Below are positions 1-11,445 of a DNA stretch of 64,000 nt, piece by piece. This DNA is from Lactarius indigo. Lineage: Eukaryota > Basidiomycota > Agaricomycetes > Russulales > Russulaceae. The DNA lies in NCBI GenBank assembly GCA_025766275.1, contig JAFKAC010000014.1, positions 1,178,001 to 1,242,000 on the forward strand. The letters are read 5' to 3'. The position numbers and the translations under genes were made by a program. The notes beneath the pieces are model-generated. The model was not told where the DNA came from. It did not search any database and saw only the letters and a list, made by a program, of their open reading frames with translations. Each line of letters opens with the position of its first letter. Position 1 is the first letter of the stretch.

Positions 1-578
1 AAGTCTCCAGACTCCAGAGGCCCGTGACTTGGTCCATGTAGGTGGCCCACCTTTCGGTCGTCTCCGGCCCGCCTTACTCTTGAACTGCACAAACTTGGAA
101 TTCATTCGCCACTGCGGCTACAATTTGCTCGACAATTTGTGCAAATTTGTGACACCACAATTCGTCGCAAGATTCGTTGTTAAAGTCATCTGGGGTTTGT
201 ACTTTCTCCTTGAGGCTACGCCTCACTATCTGACATGGGACAGGCGCTCTATTACCTTCCTGTTATGTACCGCTTCGCCCGGAGTTCAGGGACCAGGCTT
301 AGGGTAATAGGGTCTCTGGCCAGACGACATATACGGACCTTTCCCAGGATTGCTCCCGAGATGACCGTGCCAAGCAAGCGGTTGAGAACAATATCTTTTT
401 GACCTTTTCTAGATACAATATCCAAACTTCCCATCTGAATGTGATCCCTGTAATCTGAACACCGGGATGAGTAACCTCTTGGTAGTGGAGGCTCTACACG
501 CCGTTTTCTAACCTGAGAAAGAACGGTGCTGATGGTGGACATCATTCTTTTACACGGCATGGCCACTACGATAGGCCC
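1..578. other. No gene recognised
   Basis: This stretch precedes the first arrestin-like gene. It holds only short overlapping open frames without a recognisable motif. It may contain the promoter of the gene starting at 579, but I see no clear TATA box or other element. Confidence 0.4.
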
Positions 579-2197
579 TTGATGTCACACCGCCATCCAA
601 GCCGCCATCAGTTTAATCGATATCCCCTGCGGTATGATTACGAAGCACAATTCTCCTTTCCGCAGGGGTTCCGTGCACTCAAAACTACCCTTCATTTTGC
701 TGGCTCTGGGGATCCTCTATCCTTGTCGCCTGCTATACCCCCACCTCCAGTAACCGCCTCCAATTCTGCGCCTCGCCAAAGTCCCATGCAGCATTCCGGG
801 GGTCAAACCTCGCAGGCACACTCCTCACCTGCAGGGGAGTCCCCCCACACTACACATACATACGTTCTAAAGACGGGTTACGCGTTTGTCTCGATCCAAA
901 GCCGTGCACACAATGGCCGGGATACCCCTCTGATGTATCTAGGGGAAGAAACAACAGGGACCGTTGTATTCCCTGAGTGGCATCTACGTGAGGTGCAGGG
1001 TATAATTATAGTGGTGAGTCGCTTCGTAGGGGGTATTTGCTACTAGAGCTGACGTTTGTAGTTACGAGTGCTCGTTTCTAATACTGTTAACCAGTCATCT
1101 GAGACTGAGACAAGGCTCATGCTGTCTTCTGAGCAAGTCCGTCGTTCCCATACCTCAAACGGAGAGTTCCGTTGGCACTTTGCCATTTCTCCACCTACCA
1201 TGGCAGGCTCGTCCCCTGGCACACTCCCACCAGAGCTAGCTAGCTCCACCCTCGGACGTCCCTCACAGCGGGACCTTGGTAACAATCAAGAATTTCAGCT
1301 CCAAGTCACAATCCATCGTCGTGGATGTTTCACTGGAAAGATCAGGTTCGCTTTCTCCACCCTTTCTCCATGACCGTCGTTTTACTGTTAGTTTCTGGGT
1401 CAGGATGGGGCAGTCAATCCACTACATAAGTGACCCCTCCAAGTATTTGCTTCCTCAGACCCCCCCTGGACCTCTGCGCAATCTCCCTTCTCCCTGGATA
1501 GAGAATAAGTGCCCAGAAGTAATTGTCAGGGGCGTCATATTTGGACGGCGCGAAATTGAGGTCGGATGCAGGGTGAGTAACAAATACCAAATATGGCCAC
1601 GTCTGGCTCATTGCCATCTTTCCCAGCTCATTATACCGGTATCTCATCTCCATTTTTTACCTTCGAAGTGACTCATTACTCCCATGCCATTAGAATTCAT
1701 ACCCTGTAAACGACACTATCCCACTTCACCTCGATATGACATGTGAAGACCGTGAGGCGCTGGACTTGTTCGCCGTCCCGCACGTTATCGACGTTCGATT
1801 GCTCAAGGTCCTCACTTTCGGAAAGAATGCGGCAGTGGCAGCACCCCCTTTCACTCTAAGAAACCGCGAGTCTTACCACATTACGAACTGGGTCGCATCG
1901 GCCTTATGGAACGTCGATGGCCACACCACTCAGGAGAGCGCCGGTCGTTTGCGCATCAGACTGAACGGGAGGCTCTTCAGAGACCCTGGCGCCGAAATAA
2001 GTCACATATTTTCGGAGCAAGGGATGGCTCTAATGGTAGGTGGCTCTATTGTGGTATGCTAGAAGCTCCGATCTCTCGGTGACCTATGTTGTTCGCAGTA
2101 TTATGTGTGCCTTTTTCCGTTCCGTTCCAATGATTTCCAGCCACTGAGCGCGCCAGACAAGATACTTTTTTATGGTAAGGTTCCGCTCACTGAATAA
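579..2197 (+). CDS. Arrestin-like protein, tandem copy A
   Basis: Predicted 442-residue cytoplasmic adaptor of the fungal arrestin-like family, whose members link membrane cargo to ubiquitin ligases. Exons by splice signals: 579-1013, 1062-1345, 1404-1572, 1694-2035, 2099-2197. Exon 1 carries the N-terminal arrestin strands: a segment with GEETTGTVVFP followed by EVQGIIIVV, matching the usual 'G.v.l...e.i..I.V.v' pattern. Exon 2 has VTIHRRGCFTGKIR. Exon 3 has VIVRGVIFGRREIEVGC. Exon 4 begins NSYPVNDTIPLHL and continues TCEDREALDLFA, the typical start of the second arrestin lobe. Exon 5 encodes YYVCLFPF and LFYGK before the stop. The N-terminal Pro/Ser-rich stretch is specific to this copy, so the start is less certain than the splice sites. 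Two paralogues follow on the same strand. The family call is from motif pattern; no ligand or partner is visible. Confidence 0.75.
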
Positions 2198-4658
2198 CAT
2201 TTAGGCGGCGTGTTTTTTGAACTTCTACACCACTTCCATACACTCGCGTACTATATCCATCCTTCTACACCTACAATGCTAGGTGTCATGGGGACCTATC
2301 AGGTCCTGACAGCACTAGCCTGCCCTCTTGAGCTGACATTGACACAGCCTGAGGGAGCTCGTAGACTCACCTATCTTGGCGCGTCTCTCGGGCGACATTC
2401 CTCATCCATATGTACCACTGTGATTTAATTTTCACTTCCGCTACTTTCCCTTTTTTCCCCTCTCACTCTTCTTATCTCTAGCAAGTCTGTTATCCCCCAC
2501 GTTTTACTCGATGGTTTCGATGTTCTTTTGGCTCTCCTCTTCTCGGTGTACCTCTAATCCGATGTAATTATAACAGTATAGCCAGCAATACCATTCCGAA
2601 GCATTACTCACAACCCCCGCTCCGACTCGGAGTTGGTCATCCGAGTCAGGTACCGATAACACGATCCCCCCCTGAATTATCAACTGGTGACACCCCCCAA
2701 AACGCCGGCTCCCTGTTTCCCAAGAGCAATCCACACACAGGAAGACGCAAATGTCTATCGGTTCCTAGGAGGCCCTATGATAGACTTCTCCCTAGACCCT
2801 CAATCTTGGGGTCTTGCTTGGGGCTCATTTGGCTTGGGATCGTTCAAATTTTGGATAGGTGAGGATCAAGAATCCATCTCCAAGTCCAGTATTAGCTGAC
2901 TCGCTGACTCTTAGGATTTTGTCACTGATCTCCTCGCAAGCCTCTTTCCAGGGTCTCCAAATCTCCACTTCAAGTTTGATATTTATCCTCGCATGTGTCC
3001 TCCAGACGCGAACTACCTTGCGAACTACTGTCGACGTGGCGTCAAGCGTGGCGTTCAACTTGAACTCTGTCCGAGTCCGGCCCGCTTCGAGTCCGGCCCG
3101 CATTGGAGCAAGCATCATCCGACGCTAGTTCCTACGCCGACCTGACGAATTGGCCGAACTCGTCAACGCGTCAACACTGCTTCAACCGACACTAGCAAGG
3201 AGTGCAGCGTGCCTAAGGGTGCTTACATCTGAAGAATGACGGCTTGCACAGTCTCTCCAGTTTTGCACTCAGCAAAGAAACTATAATCTTACCATCTAGG
3301 GAATTGAGCAACCCTGAATTAGACGAAAGTTTGGCGATTATGCACCGTTTTTTGTCCAGTGAGTCCATGTCTTGCTCCCCCGCTCGCCCTTCGGACGGGT
3401 TTATTTGAGCTTTGTATGTCATCTTGTAAGTTGTTCACGCTAACAGCTGGGTACTGACGGTTCTCGGTGAGACAGTTATTTTGCGCAAACCGAGAGATGT
3501 ATCCCGCATTGTACTTGTATGCCTCACCTACATCTTGCTAATGAAACGGTCTCACACTCAGCGTGCGAGTCCTCTTCCCCTATCTTTGCACTGCGGGGCG
3601 GCACCACTGAGGTTAAGTTGTTGGGGCAAGTACCATAGCAACCGTCACTACTCCACAATTAAATAGAACGATGGTTGCATCCTAAAAACACTATGCTTCA
3701 CGCCCCCATCCGGGGTTTGACCCACTATCTGTTGAGCCAACCTCTACCTAAGGTCGTTCGTATTCCATCGTGCCAAACTGTATACCAGAGAGGTTCGTAC
3801 ATCCAATTGCCGCCGGTCATTTCCGCAAGCGGATCATGAAGCTGAAGGTTCGCGAGCCGCGATCCGCTCGATTTCCCGCTGGTCACCTCAGATGCAATGA
3901 AACCATTACTTTGGCTATGTGATTTGGCCCGAACGAATGATTCTTGTTCATGGCGGTCGCCGATGCCACGCAGATACCCGTGCTCCACCCTGGCCGGCGC
4001 CTTTAGTGAGACTTGTGTCCGAAATGCGCTCCATATCGTGCCGCTCAGCCTCGGTTCGTTGACAAGCATTGCCCTATTCCTCGGCGGCTCTTTTGAGTAT
4101 CATTCAGACCCTCCGGGACTTGCCCTTCCCCCTTCACGTCTCGATCTTTCGCTGTCATCATGCACCGCAGGCCGAATTCCCTAATCCTTTCCTCTTCACA
4201 TGCTCAACGTCCAAGATATCTCGCTCTCTCGTCGAGAGCCGCATACCGGGGACACATATCGCCTCTCCCCCATCATGATCATACCGCCACGCGTACTGTC
4301 GGGATGATCAACATCTCCACGACCTTTGCTGGCTACATCGTCCTTGTTCCACGTCGGGATTCATTCCCGTATTACTACTTCCATAGTCTCATTGAGTTTA
4401 CTTATGTTGCTGGATGTTTCACTTGCCTAATCATGTCAGGTCAAAAACTGGAGATGCGCTGATGGTACACACTGCATGGCGCCAAGTGCGCTGCATTTTG
4501 CCGTGACACTGCCACTGGTTCCTGGTTCCTGATTTCATGCTTGTGCACGTGCCTGCGTACAATTGGTAAAAATATATGGTTTGTCGACCCTCCCAGCACT
4601 GTTCTGCTATTCCAGCCCCCTGACTTTATACCCCACTCTGCCAGTAGTGATCCTAGTC
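2198..4658. other. Spacer between arrestin-like copies A and B
   Basis: About 2.5 kb with only short, unsupported open frames on both strands (the longest is about 114 codons on the minus strand near 3725-4069). Around 2690-3120 there are stretches of protein-like composition in more than one frame, but no splice arrangement joins them convincingly. I see no repeat or RNA gene. Confidence 0.35.
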
Positions 4659-6180
4659 ATGACGTCAATCCACAGTTCACAAGCTAGTGTTTCCATCGTC
4701 CCAACCCTTCACTTTGCTTCTCGTTCTTCGGCCCCTCTACATCGGTCTTCCGTCCTATCCCCGCCTCCATATAGCCGTCCTAGTCCCGCACCTCGTCAAA
4801 GTCCCATGGTGCCTCCCTCGGATCAAACCCAACAGGTACATGGCAAAGACGATCACTCTTCAACCACAGGGGCTCGCACCACACACATCTACGGCCTGAA
4901 GGAGTGGGCGTATGTCTTCATCAATAGCCATGCAAACAGCCCCGAAGACACACCCATGATATATTGGGGAGAAGAAACAACGGGGACTATCCAAATCCCT
5001 CAGCGTCATCTACAAGAAGTGAAGAGTATAATTGTAGTGGTGAGTCAGCTCTTAGTTGGAATGATTGTGATTGAACCAGATATTCGTAGTTACGTGTGTT
5101 CGAATCTGACCCCACGAACCCCACATTTAAGATAAAGGCGGCCATGTTGTCCGGGCAAATTGATCCTTCTCATATCAGAGGCGAAGATTTTTGTGGGCCA
5201 ATTGCCATTGCACCACCTACCTCCGTTACCCATGATAGCAACCTGAAGTTTGAGCTTCAAATCACCATCCATCGTCGTGGGCGTCTCACTCGAAAGATCA
5301 GGTTCGTATTTACCACTCACGCATCTCTGGTGCTGTCTTCCCACTGTCGGCTTCTACTTTAGAATGAAGCAACCAATTAGGTACTCCACGCGACCAGACC
5401 CCTCCAGTCGTTTGCCTCCTTCCGAGATCCGGGCCAGAAAGCCGCGCAATCTCCCCTCGTCCTGGACAGCTAACGATTACCCAGGGGTAATAGTTAGGGG
5501 CATCATATTCCAGCGGCAGCACGAAGTCGAGGTCGAATGCAAGGTGAGTAACAAATGCTAGGTATGACCCCCCCTCACCTCATGACACTCATCCAGCTCA
5601 TCATACCGGCATGTCACTTTCTGTCACTGCCCCTTACCTTGGCTTACCTACTCTTGATTTTCGTAGGTTTCATATCCCGTGTGCGACAGTATCCCACTTC
5701 ACCTTATTATGACATGTGTCGATCGTGAAGCGCTAGAGCTGTTCGCAGTCTCCGGCGCTATCAACGTACGGTTACTCCAGGTCCTCGCGTTTGGAAAGAA
5801 GGCAGCGAAGGCTAGCCCACCTTTCAATCTCAAAAACCGCAAATCTTATCACATAACGAAATGGGTTGCAACAGCCCATTGGTACGTCGATGGCAGTGAT
5901 AAGGAAGTTCCTCCGGACGACAGGCACTCAGTCTCCCGTTGGCGTACCAAGCTGAACGGAGAATTTTTGCGAGAACCTTCTGCCGAAATAAGTCACAGCT
6001 TTGCAGAACCTGGCATGGCTGTCATGGTTCGTGGCTTTGTGGCATCGCAATGAACGTCTCACAGATTGACGTCATTCACAGTACTATGTGTGCCTGTTCC
6101 CATTCCGTGCATCGGATTTCCACCCAACAAGTAACCCGGATAAAGTGCTTTTTTATGGCCAGATTTCGCTCTCCAAATAG
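4659..6180 (+). CDS. Arrestin-like protein, tandem copy B
   Basis: Second tandem paralogue, 410 residues in five exons: 4659-5039, 5090-5301, 5363-5543, 5667-6026, 6082-6180. Intron positions and phases match copies A and C exactly (0, 2, 0, 0). The N-terminal exon has PPPYSRPSPAPRQSP and then GEETTGTIQIPQRHL and EVKSIIVVV, the arrestin N-lobe signature. Exon 3 carries VIVRGIIFQRQHEVEVEC. Exon 4 begins VSYPVCDSIPLHL, followed by TCVDREALELFA. The ATG at 4659 is preferred because the residues after it resemble the other two copies; an in-frame upstream extension to 4563 lacks support. Introns are 50-123 bp. It probably works, like its neighbours, as a trafficking or signalling adaptor. Confidence 0.75.
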
Positions 6181-6836
6181 CAAATTTGTTCCAAGTTGTA
6201 GGAACCCACGCTGCTCGTGCACTGGTTCACCACCTTGATCTCCGCTCCTTTTATCCACCGTCAGGTCGTCGCCTACTCTCTTGATTGGAATCCCCATCAG
6301 AACCTGTCGCATCCACAACTGATTCCCAGCCGACGTCATGGAAAAGACTCACGGAACCAAACGATTTAGACCTGATGTAGACACCATACATTCGCCTATT
6401 GGACTATTCAAGGGACTATTAGTAGATAACGTCTTATCTCAGTTGGGGTTTGTGGACCACTTTCCCGAATGCAATTACAACAATGTACTACTGTAGAACA
6501 ACATGTTATTTGCGAGGTGGACGTCAAACTAACTCGACCTTCTTTGAGTAATTTGAAGTCTTCCCTTTGAGCCTAAGTCGTCGACTGGTCCCATATACTA
6601 CCAACACTCCAATTTGCCTCTATGATGGATGCTGACTCTCCAGACCCCAGACAACCATTTACAGAAAGCGTACATGTGTCGTTTCCATCACCTCAGAGAA
6701 TTTTAGATCAATTGTCGCTGTGGACAGCACGGAGATCCAGCCACCTGACCCGTGCTGACCCGGGCCGACAGGTGCTAATAGATCCGAGGCGTAGGTTGTT
6801 TGCGGTCGTACGGTTACAGCGATACTAGTATTGCTC
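6181..6836. other. Spacer between arrestin-like copies B and C
   Basis: Contains no supported gene. The first ~350 bp resemble the region after copy C: shared blocks around 'agccgacgtcat' (6329 and 8537) and the later 'gtactactgtag'/'gtactgtagtg' stretch. The duplication unit therefore included 3' flanking DNA. Confidence 0.5.
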
Positions 6837-8377
6837 ATGGACTCACACCCCAGCCGATCCTATGGTATCTCGCCTCCACCTTCTTATATAGGTCCCAGTT
6901 CTACAATTCAACAATCCGTACTATCAACCGTCGGCCAAAGCCCGGAGGCCCCGGGCCTTGATGGTGACCCTCATGCCAGTGCCGTAAAGGAAGCTGTCTA
7001 TACTATACATACGTTCGACCTGAAGGAGTACGCATTGGTCTCCATAAAAAGCCATGCAGACAACATCCAGGACGTCCCTCTTGTGTATCTAGGAGAACAA
7101 ACGACAGGGTCCGTTGAATTTCCTGCGTATTGTCTGCATGAGGTGCGAAGAATCGTTGTGGCGGTGAGTTGGCTTCTCAGTTGGAGTGATTGTCATTGAA
7201 CCAGAAATTTATAGTTACGGGTGTTCATATCTGACTCCACGAACCCGACATACAAGACAAAGCTCGTCCTCTTGTCTGGGCAAATTGATAGTTCTCATAT
7301 CTCAAACAAAGATTTTTGTTGGCGCTTTGCCATCGGGCCACCTTCCCCCACAAGCTTTCCCCCCAGCCCGCTCACAGCCTCAGAACAAGCCAATCTCCCC
7401 GTTGGGCGTCCCTCACTGCGGAGTCATGATAATAATTTGAAGTCTCAACTCCAAATTACAATCCATCGTCGCGGATATCTCACCCGAAAGCTCAGGTCCG
7501 TGTTCTTTCCTCACCCGCTTCCGTGACCGTCTTCCAACCTATAATTTCCTCTCCAGAATGAAGCAACCAATCCGCTATATGATTCGTCCAGATCCTTCCA
7601 CCCTTTCTTCGACACCTCTTTCAAATTCCCTCGCCAGAAATCCACGCGGTCCCCCCTTGCCCTGGACAGAGAATAGGTGCCCAGAAGCCATTATCAGGGG
7701 TATCATATTCGATCAGATACGTGTCGAGGTCGAATGCAAGGCAAGTAGCAAATACCAAGTATAATTTTCCTCCCTGGTTCACGACTAGTATCTATCTTGT
7801 CTAGCTCATTATACCGGCACGTCACACTCTTCTTTTATTGTCTGCCACCTTGGTTTAACCACTCCTGACTCTCTTAGACTTCATACCCTGTTAGCGACGA
7901 GATCCCACTTTGTCTCGTCATGACGTGTGTAAACCGTGCAGCACTCGACCTCTTTGCTGTGTCCCACGTTATCGACGTACGTTTACTCAAGGTCCTCGTC
8001 TTTGGAAAGAATGCGGCGGCGACCACTCCCCCTTTCACTATGGCAAACCGCAAATCATACCATATTACGAAGTGGGTCGCAAAAGCTCAATGGAACGTTG
8101 ATGGTCAGGCGAAGGGACTCCCTCTTGGCGACGAGCACCGATGGCGCATCAGGTTGAACGGAAAGCTCATCAGAGACCCTTGCGCTGAAATGAATCACAG
8201 TTTCGCAGAACCAGGGATCGCTCTCATGGTACGTGACTCCAGTGGATCCGACCTCTCACCGACCCACGTCATTTGCAGTACTACGTGTGCCTTTTCCCGT
8301 TCTGTTCAGCCAACTTCGTCCCATCTAGCAAGCCAGACAAGGCACTTTTTTATGGCAAGATCCCGATTACCAAATAG
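6837..8377 (+). CDS. Arrestin-like protein, tandem copy C (one GC-AG intron)
   Basis: Third tandem paralogue, 413 residues in five exons: 6837-7163, 7215-7495, 7557-7740, 7878-8228, 8279-8377. Exon 1 contains ISPPPSYIGPSS and GEQTTGSVEFP, then EVRRIVVAV. Exon 4 starts TSYPVSDEIPL and has NRAALDLFAVSHVIDVRL. The third intron starts with GCAAGT where copies A and B have GTGAGT, so it is probably a GC-AG intron. An alternative GT donor at 7759 would add six residues in frame. Relative to copy B there is an extra segment in exon 2 (about 7335-7420), which copy A also has. Function is as for copies A and B. Confidence 0.75.
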
Positions 8378-10244
8378 TACTCAAACTAGTGTGCTGTGGG
8401 AACGCCTGCTGCACACTCGCACACCCACACACCCCACGTACCATCGATAAAATAACGGCTGTTCAGACCTGCCAAGTCGTAACGACATCTACTCGAAAAC
8501 CTGTCAGAATTTGACGCATCCAGAAGTGACTCCTAGCCGACGTCATCATAATATTCGAGGAACCAATAACGTAAGCAAATAGAGGCGCCTACCTTATCTC
8601 GACTCGGGTTCGTGGTTCATTCCCATCATAACAATTGTATTGTACTGTAGTGTAACAGCAGCTCACGCATAAGACATTGCTCGCAGCCTGCACGGGACCA
8701 ACTCAAACTCGCCCGGATCCTGGATCATCAAACGATACTACCCCTCAATTTGCATTCATCACAGGAGATAAAGAACAATTTACCCAACAAAGTGCATGTA
8801 TGTCGTGACCTTTAGCGATTCCAGACCCCCCATAATTCAGGTTCGCGTATCAGGTACTTGACGCGCGTCACCATTGGTGCCAAAGATAGATACGCCAATT
8901 CTCAGGATTTCGGCTTTGATTTGCTCGTGAGAACGTCCTGCTGCGGCTGCCAGACCCCAATACGGAGTCGATGTGGGTTTCCTCGTGTACCTCCATGCAT
9001 CGCTGGTAATTTAGTATCACGATTCATGACACCGACATCAGGCAGTGCAACCCACGTCGAATCAGGAAGGCAATGAGGCGCCAAGCCACACCCTAGATGT
9101 AGCGCAAGGCGAGCGCTTTAACGCCACAGAGCTTCTAGTTCCAGCCCAGCCGTTTCGCCATCGCGCGCTATGTGGCGAAACGCCACACGATCAATTCGGG
9201 GACAAGGACAGGCGTCCGGTCTGGTGGAACCGAAATTGCCCGATAAAGGCAGCCCGTATTATCTCCACGATCCGCTCTACACGAACCTGCCATTCGGAGT
9301 ACGTACTGTATACATTCAGTCCGGCATGTGTGCTCTGACTTCGTTTGGGTACGTGTTCCCTTCACATTCTCGCGACGTTAGCTGCACTGATGTGTGGGCC
9401 GCACAAAGAAAAAAATTCCCACACATTTACACCACGACCTCATAGCTAGGACGAAGACACGGCCACTCCCATACAGGAGTGGGCTACACCGTATCTGGCG
9501 CAATTGCAGAGGTTTTGTGGACAGTGGACCAAAATTCTAGAACGTTCGAGCGGCCAATTGTAGCCGCGTGAGTTGATCGCCTGGAACATTTGGGTTGGCA
9601 CTGAAAGCAGGATGACATTCATTGTGATCGGATACTGTAAGTAGGACAAGTCAAGTTACTGCGATAGCCGCGCGCCTGACGGAATCCGAAGTTCATACTA
9701 AGTTACTCGCATCTTCAGTGAGGTTCGTATAGCTTGGGTTTTGGTGGCGTCTGGGTTTATGTCTGTCAAGCCGGTAACATACTGTGTGTAATCACTGCAA
9801 CTTCAAATACAGCATATCTCTGCGGAGAACCCCGATGGTTGCAAGTTGCACTCTCTACGCGGACGCTCCCGCATGGCGACGGGCGTTTCGCTTTCGGCCG
9901 GATTCTCGAACTAGTCGTGAGGTCCGGCGCTAGCACCGAGGAGATGCAAGTAGACGGAAGAGAGCGCAGAGGGAGCTAGAGCAATAACACGCGGGCGCAC
10001 ATCCGCGCCGAGGTGGTATCACTAGACATGCACTGCATGCAAACGCATTGAGCAGCGCTCTAGAACAATATATTGAATAGACGCCCTCCGGAGGTGTGAT
10101 CTCCAATGCTATGATTGGCTAATGATACACCAATTACTATCGGTATACGACCGTGCAATTACAGCTATCAGCGGTTGCCCCCTCCGGCCTCTACACCAGC
10201 GCAGAGAATGATTCACAACTGCCGTTGCCTACACCTGAGAGCGG
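8378..10244. other. Intergenic DNA before the gypsy element
   Basis: The first ~280 bp are duplicated 3' flank shared with copy B. Beyond that there are overlapping short open frames (8858-9076, 9045-9338, 9170-9445 on plus) that do not combine into a model or show a known motif. The last four bases (GCGG, 10241-10244) are the likely target-site duplication of the retrotransposon. Confidence 0.4.
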
Positions 10245-11433
10245 TGAACGTGCTCGAAAGCGCGTGCGTGAGTAATCATGGGCAGAGAGTGGAGAAAGGG
10301 GAGGGGAGTTAAAAGGGAAAGCAGCCCGGGATGACGATCAGATAAGGGAATAGTACAAGAGAGTTGACTCGAGATGTTGACAAGAGAGATGATTGTCGGA
10401 ACCGAGCACAAGAACGCTTCACGAAGATCGTTAGATCAATCGTGAAGGAAACTTATCTAGAGAAGAACAAAGGGGTTAGCGGTACGGAGTTGAGAAGACG
10501 AGATGAGAGTCGATCTTGAAGCGGACGAGGAGTACGACTCGAGCGATTGAGAAAAGTAATTCGAGTGCCTTCGACTTTTAAGGCCTGACCCGAAAGACAA
10601 CTGAATCACACGAAATATGAAGGGGAAAAGACCGGGGGGAGATCAACTGCCACATTCTGAACGCGAACCCGAGGCTTTTATACATGCGGTCAGTACCTAA
10701 AGCCAGACAAAGTAAATCGCGACTAAGTCGAAAGGTGTGAGGAAGGAAGTGTAAAAGTGGGGAAAGGTAAACTGAAAGTCGTAGGTGGAGAAGGAATCAA
10801 CAGGTGGAAACACGAGGCGAGCGCGGGAAAAGGGTACGAGTCATCGTGAGAGTAGGAGAGTCGGGGAACAAGGGAGCGTGGCCGAACGACAGCGCCGGAC
10901 GTATCAACGACGCGCACTATGAGTACAAAGAAAAATGTCAGAAAAAGAAGGGTAAATTTAAACGATATTGGGCGCGCCTGTGCCCGAGACAGAGAGCGCG
11001 AACTAGAACAGTTTGACGAAGAGTCGTGGCTTGAGAGGCGATGGCGCGAAGTCGATCGGCCGAGGGTGAAGACATGAAGGAGGCGATGAAGACGTCGGGG
11101 AAAGCAAAGGAATGGTGAGTGGTGGAAGCATGGTAGACTTGAGGCCGTTGGCGTCGCAGTTGGGAGGCTTGAAGGCGACGTTAGCCCAGTACGGGCAATC
11201 GGGTGGCGTCCGACGATGACGGAAGAGACGGGGAAGATGGCGAGGCAAGGAACGACAGATTTGACGACGAGATGAAGGAGGAAGGGTGAAAGACAAGGCG
11301 AGGCGAAGTGAGCGAGGACAGGTTGATGAGTTGGTGGTGATGGACGAGATAAGCGTGACGGGTGACAATTGCGGAGTGGCTGAGATACTCGGAAGCAGCC
11401 AGTTTCGGGCCCAAGGGCCGTGCTGCCGTTACA
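10245..11433 (-). repeat. 3' LTR of the gypsy element
   Basis: The 1,189-bp direct repeat of 18440-19628. Because the element is on the minus strand, this is the downstream (3') LTR. On that strand it starts TGTAACGGCAGCACGG and ends CACGTTCA. Short open frames inside it are identical in both LTRs and are not genes. Confidence 0.95.
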
Positions 11434-11445
11434 CCTCCCGGGGGG

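Noticed and set aside
3725..4184. Overlapping 114- and 95-codon frames on opposite strands
   Set aside because: Neither has a motif, intron pattern or duplicate, and open frames on both strands argue for chance.
8858..9445. Possible gene from three plus-strand frames
   Set aside because: No splice combination gives one frame, and no conserved motif is visible.
11003..11368. 121-codon minus-strand frame, also at 19198-19563
   Set aside because: Present identically in both LTRs because the LTRs are copies. It has no motif and no start context.
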